Shown here: positions 58,382 through 64,000 of the stretch, one piece after another | Layout: every line of letters begins with the position of its first letter | Numbering within the stretch: position 1 is the first letter of the stretch | Program-made: the position numbers and the translations under genes | The notes under the pieces: model-generated | What the model saw: only the letters and a program-made list of their open reading frames with translations | Told to the model about the DNA's origin: nothing | Databases searched by the model: none | Source of the DNA: Lepas anatifera | Lineage: Eukaryota > Arthropoda > Thecostraca > Lepadidae | Reading direction: 5' to 3' | DNA: 64,000 nt | NCBI GenBank assembly: GCA_034440635.1 | Contig: JAOTON010001814.1 | Location: 992,001-1,056,000, forward strand

Positions 58382-59105
58382 GGGCAATTTCAGCATCAAT
58401 CGACCAGGCAAACAGCAAATATACACAGTACCTCTTCGATTTTCTTCAAAATAATTATATAGGGTTCTCATGGGCCCTAAAGACGAATCTGAAAGTTTTA
58501 GCTCGATCAGAGTCAAACTTAAGTTATTGCCTCAGGCATTTTTTGGAAATCTGCTTACAGTGCAATTTTTTAGGTGACCATAAAACCCACAGAGACTAAT
58601 GAACTGTACATTAAAGATGCATTTTCCTGTCTGAAATGAGCCGAAGAATTCGAATCTGAAGTTTGTTTGACCCTAGGTCACTTATGAAAAAAGTTGTGAT
58701 TTGACCTTGACCTAAGGTCACATTCAAAATTTGCTGGTACACCTTTTGTTCAAAATGGAGCATTCCAAATTAAAGATTGAACTTTCTCCTTCCATAAAAA
58801 TAGGTTAAAATATCCGTTTTTATATCTACTAGTGTTTTTAACACGCTTAGTGGAGGGTAGCCTGGCGCTAACACGTAATGAAGGGGTCCCGAAATGCCTC
58901 CCCTGAGATTTCACCAATTAAGAGGGTTAGGAAAACGAGTGTTGCGGGTTTTGTGAGGGCTGTAGAATATGTTTTTTTTGCTAGATTTTATGAACTTATA
59001 CCAGTATCCTCAACGTCAAATGAGGTCATAGAGGTCAAATGTAGCCCGTACCTGACGCTTAGCGAAATGCCGTGATTGTGCGAAACAAAGTCGCGAATAC
59101 ACTTT
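58382..59105 (+). repeat. Left inverted arm of Y
   Basis: Shares with the right arm GGGTTCTCATGGGCC, TTGCCTCAGGCATTTTTTG, AATCTGCTTACAGTGCA, TTTTTAACACGC (58835-58846), CGAAATGCCTCCCCTGAGAT and AAGTCGCGAA near its inner end. Contains several TGACCTTGACC-type motifs. Confidence 0.85.
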
Positions 59106-59531
59106 GAGCGGGCAAATTTCATAAAGAGAAGATATAAATTGTTCCCTGGAATATTTAGGTCGAGGTCAGTCAAGGTAATTGACCAATGACACCACAATGC
59201 GAGATATTTCCATAATGGATGCACATACGTTGAAGCTTGCAAAGAAGCAACCATTAGGCAATCAATGAGTTTGACCTTGACCCACAGTCTTTGGCATTTT
59301 ACCTGGAACTTAGCATTCAGTAACCTCAGCTGTAACATCAAAATATCATACACGTATTGCCATGGAACGTCATCTGACCGTAAGTTCTGGAATCAACAAT
59401 TGTGATAATGTTTATATGACCTTGGTCTGTGACCTATGATCTAGTGAAGTGATCTTAACATACAACCCTGATGATACTACGTTTTCATTGCAGAGCTAGC
59501 TCTGCAATGCATTTGAACTGGTGTGACCGCA

Positions 59532-59768
59532 CATGGGCGTCGGAAAAGGGGGGCCAGGGGGCCTGGCCCCTCCCCCCCACTTTTTGGTCCAAAATTTCCG
59601 TATCTCAGTCAAAATGGGAGAAAACCTGAAATTTGCATAAACAGCCGCTGCAGAAGGCAACAAGGAGCCCAAATTTGAACAGTTTTTGGTCCTATCGTGG
59701 AAAGGTTTTTGTCAGCATCAGGTTGGAGTTTGACTCCCCCCCCAACTTTTTTCCGGTGGCGATGCTTA
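59532..59768. mobile_element. MULE-like MITE inside Y
   Basis: A 237-bp G/C-tract-rich element with ends CATGGGCGTCGGAAAAGG and CTTTTTTCCGGTGGCGATG. Flanked by a perfect 10-bp duplication TGTGACCGCA (59522-59531 and 59769-59778). Duplications of 9-11 bp are typical of Mutator-like elements. Confidence 0.6.
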
Positions 59769-60363
59769 TGTGACCGCAGATTATGGCTATTTAGGAATAT
59801 ATGTCTGATTTTGTAAGCCTATAGGTCAGTCAGTGCATGAACATAGAGGACAGATTTTCCAAGCTATTTCCAAAATTAACTCGCTCATCGATGTCGTTTT
59901 TCTGCCATGAAGGGTTTCCGGCCACCTCGGGCAATTATGCTTAAGCGCTATCCGACTGCGTGTTAATGCTCATCACAGTGTTTTAAAGGATGACAATGAC
60001 TCGTCGCTGAGACTTCGACAGCATACTGGACAATGGACATGTAGTGGGACAAAATGGTGTTACAATAGGAACAGTGCTAGAAGTCTGGTGAAAGCCAAAT
60101 AAAGTAAATCGGTAAGTTTTTTTTTGCATCGGACCAAAGCAAACATTTCCCACTTGCGAGTTAGAACTATAGCAATGCTCTCTCTCCTTGACGATATCTT
60201 TGCGCGATTTTACTCTCCTTGAAGTTAAAGGAAGCAAGCATTTGTCAGCACGTGCAAAACATATATATGTATGTACATACAGTACATCAGACGCCGGTTT
60301 GCAGCAATGCACCGAAATACGGGAGCTGGTGCCTCCATGAGCTGTCTTTGTGCTGAGCTGACC
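59769..60363. other. Interior of Y without a recognised gene
   Basis: Ordinary composition. GCGTGTTAA at 59958-59966 echoes family A-C ends but may be coincidental. No ORF of note apart from a 109-residue minus-strand frame without motifs. Confidence 0.3.
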
Positions 60364-61700
60364 TTACGCTGTCGCATTAGGTACCTCTGTTCCGTCCAGT
60401 GGCGGATCCAGGGAGAAACAAAAACAATATGCCCCCCCGAAATGGAAAACTAGGGGCAAAACTATGTTTCCCCCTCCTCCAAGCGGTCGACCTCCTTTAT
60501 GCCCCGACTCCTTTTTAATTTATAAGCAGGATGTCGGTGCTTCAACTCTCAACATCCAACAAAACCAGTTAAGTTCAGTGTAAATATTGGATCTTGGATA
60601 GAAAGAAGTATCTTGAGCCCATACTTTTTCACCCCATGACGTTTTTTGCCTTTTGGTTCAAATATCCTAAATCCTACTCTCAAGTCATATTATTGTAGCA
60701 CAATTTTTCACTGCGTGACGTTTTTTCTCTTTTTTTCCTTTTCGACTTTGGTTTGCTCCTCCCAAACCGACCGGCTAGATCTGCCACTGGTTCCGTCGAT
60801 GTCTTCAGAGAGCTCTCGCACCTGCATGATGTTCAGGTTTATGGGTGTGAAACGATGAAACCGTTGGGTGCCCTTGGTCTTCAACGCCGAGCTGTACCGC
60901 TGTATCAGTCGTTTTGACATTTCAAAGACCTCTCTACTGACAAACTCGAAATTGATTGTGGTGTCGAAGTATTGCGTCAGAAAAGAGAACGTCAATAAAG
61001 GATCCAGGATCTGATCCTTTTCTTCTCTCCTTAAGCTTACCTGGCCTGTTCTTCTTCGAACTTTGCCTCCAACTCCGTCACAGGCGTTCTTCCCGTGGCT
61101 GGTAGCAAAGAAGTGCCATTCACATGGTATTTGAAAGTCTATCTGGATGATAGCAAGCATTGATAAAGTGAAAATTGTTTTTGTATTGGCCACCGCACCC
61201 GTCTGATACGTAATGTATTTTCTTCAAACTTGGCATGTGGGTGCGTAGCTAAGGTACGAGTTAGTGCTGCAAGGTATGAACCATGACGTTAGAGTGCTTT
61301 AAGTCGTCACTTAAAAAAAACTACTGCACCGGACTCCATCCTCAGTCCAGTATGGAACAAAAGGGTGTGCAGTCACCTGCTTTGCATACCAGTGAGCAGC
61401 ATTTTGCGCAGTACATGTATAATTTTCTGATAAGTCATCGATGACTACGGCTTTCCCCTTTGGTGCCTTTTCCTTCCAGTTTGCTATATAATGATCTTGA
61501 GCCTTAGAGATGTAGTGGTGACTGGTTAGGTTACATACCTTCTCACTCAGGGAATCAACAAATCGCTCTATATTATCCACGCAATCCGAAAGCGTTGATT
61601 CTCTCTCTGATTTTGACCATTCTTTAAACGTAATATCTTCAGAAGCCATTTGCACGGAGTCAAAAGAGTATAAATACTCCCTAACCTCCTCCTCTCCAGA
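60364..61700 (-). pseudogene. Broken gene of transposon Y: multicopy uncharacterised protein, candidate transposase
   Basis: The minus strand holds two open pieces (61311-61655 and 60708-61193) joined by a stretch in another frame. In order they show VVIDDLSENY (about 61430), an HWYAKQVTAHP block, FLSDDLKHS (about 61300), VSDGCGGQYKNN (about 61175-61210) and EWHFFATSHGKNACDG (about 61090-61140). I recognise this set from memory as a family of uncharacterised, highly multiplied proteins in many invertebrates. The spaced Asp motifs are suggestive of an RNase H-like fold, which is inference. A run of eight T (about 61310-61318) marks the first frameshift, and a second lies near 61150. A hAT-like MITE interrupts the 3' end. 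Across that site the frame would run about eight codons to a stop at 60364-60366. Position between the arms makes it the likely mobilising protein, although some families of this kind may be passengers. Confidence 0.65.
60397..60789. mobile_element. hAT-like MITE M7 with perfect 8-bp target duplication
   Basis: A 393-bp element with ends CAGTGGCGGATCCAGG and CGGCTAGATCTGCCACTG. GTTCCGTC flanks both sides (60389-60396 and 60790-60797). It interrupts the Y pseudogene and is the best-defined member of the GGCGGATCCAG family. Confidence 0.85.
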
Positions 61701-61787
61701 GCTCCGTTGACGTGAGGTTATCCACTGTCACCGTACTGTTATATGTTTCAATACCACTGTTTCAATACATCACTATTATATGTTTCA

Positions 61788-62507
61788 AACGTTTCGCGAC
61801 TTTTTCCGTATAATCACGGCACTTCGCTTAAGGTGTCCGGTATGACGTAAATTTGACATTTATGGCCTGATTTCACCTTAAAGATATAGATATAAGTTCA
61901 CACAATTGAGCTCAAATAAAACAGTTAACAGGCCCCACAAATCCCGGAACATGCCTTTTCCCAACCCTCTTAATTGGCGAGATCTCAGGGGAGGCATTTC
62001 GGGACCCCCTTCATTACGTGTTGACGCCAGAACGCCCTCCACTGTGCGTGTTAAAAACACAAGTAGATATAAAAAACGGATGTTCTAACCTATTTTATTG
62101 GACGGAAAAAGTTTAATCTTCAATTTAAGACATTCAATTTTGAAAAAAAAGTTGTACCAGCGAAATTGGGATATGACCTTAGGTCAAGGTCAAACCATAA
62201 ATTTTTCACAAGTGACCTAGGGCCAAACGGACTTCAGATTCGACTTTTTCGGCTCATTTTAAATAAGGAAATGTACCTTTAATGCATAATTCATTCATCA
62301 TCTTTTGAGGGTTTTGTGCTTACCCAAAAAATGCACTGTAAGCAGATTTTCAAAAAATGCCTGAGGCAATAATTTCTAAAGTTTTACTCCGATCGAGCTA
62401 AGACTCTCAGATTCGGCTTTGAGGCCCATGAGAACCCTATATGCCCATTTTAAAGTAAATCGAAAAGGTACCGTGTAGGCCTTGGTCAATTGGTGCTGGA
62501 ATTGCCC
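61788..62507 (-). repeat. Right inverted arm of Y
   Basis: Reverse-complement partner of 58382-59105. TTAACACGC lies 453 bp from the outer end, against 456 bp in the left arm, so the arms are collinear. Confidence 0.85.
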
Positions 62508-62511
62508 ATTT

Positions 62512-62770
62512 GTAGAAATGAAATATTCTGAAATATTAATTCTACACCACTGATAACTTTGTGTACGAAGTTGGAACGAAATCTGAGACTATGGTATGTA
62601 AAATCCAAGTGGTGCCTGGTCGATTTGTCCTGGAACATGCCACGGGTTATACCGCTTCGAATCCAGGGCGGGGCAGTTTTACCGTAACAATATTTTTTTC
62701 AATTTTCTTCTTGCTTATTTTATACGTACGATTGAAGTATCTATACTAAGGACAATTTCTTCTGGTTATC
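62512..62770. repeat. Repeat PQ, left half, right of transposon Y
   Basis: Reverse complement of 45560-45850. It starts immediately after the ATTT duplication and ends near GGTTATCCCTCCGCCC. Confidence 0.85.
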
Positions 62771-64000
62771 CCTCCGCCCAGGGAGGTGAGGGAAGGGGAA
62801 TATGAACCCCTAAGATTTTTCCAAATGACCGGGGTACCAAACTGGGACCGGCTTTGGTCTCCAGCTCCCTCCGATGGTTCCTCATCCGTCGGACTTTCCT
62901 CCATTGGAGCCCAGTTCCCCTCTGTTTTCTGACCGCCGGGAGACGCTGTTCGCCGTTCGAAAATGTATTTTTATGTAACTCTGACCCCAAACAATTGGGA
63001 CAGTTCATAATCGACTCTGATTCTGAGTTGTCCTCATCAAGTCAGGTTGTTGCACACTGCTTGGGACCTAAACCTTACGATTGTATATAATGTTTGGGCC
63101 TTTGGCAAATTTGTGACCGTGAGATGGCACATATGTGTCCTGATCACGCTGAAATCACGTACAATACAATTACGACGCGCTTTTGCGCTAACGCTTAGAA
63201 GCGGAAGTTCAAAGAAGCGCGTTTTGATATATTTTAACGTTTTGCAGTGAAGTGACATGACTGAAGTCTTGAAACATAAATAACTAAGTTATCTTTGCAG
63301 CCCAGTATAATCCAACAAGTTTGGGCCAGTCCGAGCACGCAAGCTCGGCAAGACTTCTTACGATGCGCTCAAATTCTTCTCCATATTTGATGTCACTTCA
63401 GGTCACTGACGTTGAATGACCTTGGAAAATCAAAGTACGTATTGTGCCAGTCAAGGGTCATATCTGTGTTCGACAACTGATGCTAAAAGCACATCCAAAC
63501 ATACATATCACCCCCATAAAAGTTATTTAGGGCCAGTTATTTTTTACCTTTCGTATGGTTTTTTTACCTTGGGAGACCTTGAGATAACAAGTGCGGCTTA
63601 GCACCCTGGTAGGTGACTATTGGTAGCCTCAATTATTTTCTTACATGGAATTCACTACACCAGGCCATGATCATGAAGGCCACGATCTTGATTGATTCCG
63701 GAGGGATAAGATATTACAAAATCACAAATGTAAGTGCTAGATAATTCGCTCAACGTATGAGACCCAAACGCATATTATTTTCTCATTATGCGACCGAGCA
63801 CATTGACATGATGTTGTCGGGGTCACTTGAGATCACCTAATGTCACCGATCTGTTGCACATGCTCAAAAGACCATGTGAAATCAAGCCAAGTGCATTGAA
63901 AGCTGGAACCTATGTAAGGACCCGGTTCGTGCCAACTTGTGACTCCCAGGTTAAGCGCAGCAAGAAAGACAGCTCAGATCCCGTGCAAGCTTTCGGAATG
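62771..64000. other. No gene recognised
   Basis: Mixed composition with occasional GGTCA motifs (63395-63425, 63820-63850). Overlapping ORFs at 62766-63090 and 63037-63258 lack motifs. Confidence 0.25.

Larger units (their letters stand above)
58382..62507. mobile_element. Transposon Y: 4.1 kb, ~720-bp inverted arms, one gene
   Basis: The left arm (58382-59105) and right arm (61788-62507) are reverse complements over their whole length by eye, starting GGGCAATTYCAGCAYCAATY. Flanking ATTT (58378-58381 and 62508-62511) is a 4-bp duplication. The outer flanks are the two halves of repeat PQ, which are joined without Y at 45.56-46.14 kb, giving an empty-site control. Between the arms lie two MITEs (59532-59768, 60397-60789) and a minus-strand pseudogene (60364-61700), the only coding sequence. 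The class is unproven. A 4-bp duplication would fit Sola-type elements among others. Confidence 0.85.

Noticed and set aside
58838..59966. A separate family C element inserted in the left arm of Y (TTAACACGC to GCGTGTTAA)
   Set aside because: TTAACACGC occurs at the same distance from the end in the right arm and also in the 44.8-kb fragment, so it belongs to the arm. The 59958 motif may be coincidental. Similarity to C1 remains unexplained.

Overview
This is a stretch of eukaryotic, almost certainly invertebrate-animal, nuclear DNA made almost entirely of transposable elements. I infer this from tRNA-derived SINEs, broken CR1/Jockey-like LINEs, a Ty3/gypsy retrotransposon, hAT-like and TTAA-target DNA transposons, long (TA)n tracts and the lack of any bacterial-style gene array. 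The species cannot be named from the sequence. I see no convincing host gene, no true tRNA or rRNA gene and no CRISPR array. Most open frames are small and arise from repeats or chance.

Layout. 0-3 kb: a hAT-like fragment, then a LINE reverse-transcriptase pseudogene. 3.8-10 kb: small hAT-like MITEs, a GGTCA-rich inverted-repeat element and a 21-bp minisatellite. 10.6-17 kb: truncated TTAA element A1, a tRNA-SINE, a 0.5-kb hairpin, another SINE, and a 2.7-kb hAT-like element with a perfect 8-bp target duplication that carries TTAA element A2. 17.6-22.3 kb: TTAA element B1 (with a SINE and a 121-bp repeat inside), a second LINE, a piggyBac-like MITE and another SINE. 23.3-30.9 kb: a 7.5-kb hAT-like element with a perfect 8-bp target duplication, holding a second hAT-like element (M4), GGGCCC-rich arrays and an AT-rich island. 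32.7-35.3 kb: TTAA element A3 and short tandem repeats. 36-44.7 kb: a nest in which a long-arm palindromic element contains a hAT-like element, which contains a complete gypsy element, whose integrase region contains a (TA)n tract. 44.7-48.3 kb: an arm fragment of the 58-62 kb element, an unoccupied copy of that element's insertion site, and a 1.8-kb element with 32-bp inverted ends. 48.7-57.8 kb: TTAA elements C1, A4, B2, B3 and B4, plus a 1.4-kb minisatellite with 34/37-bp units. 58.1-62.8 kb: a 4.1-kb transposon with ~720-bp inverted arms, carrying a broken gene for a multicopy uncharacterised protein. Its target is found empty at 45.56-46.14 kb.

The strongest candidate for something under-described is the 58.4-62.5 kb element: long inverted arms, a 4-bp target duplication, an empty-site comparison inside the same window, and one gene whose product is therefore a candidate transposase. 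A second theme is that several unrelated-looking DNA elements (families A-D and the arms of the 58-62 kb element) are packed with AGGTCA/TGACCT hexamers, the half-site of nuclear-receptor response elements. Nearly all boundaries rest on target duplications and inverted ends read by eye. Superfamily names follow from target-duplication length and end sequence, not from database matches.
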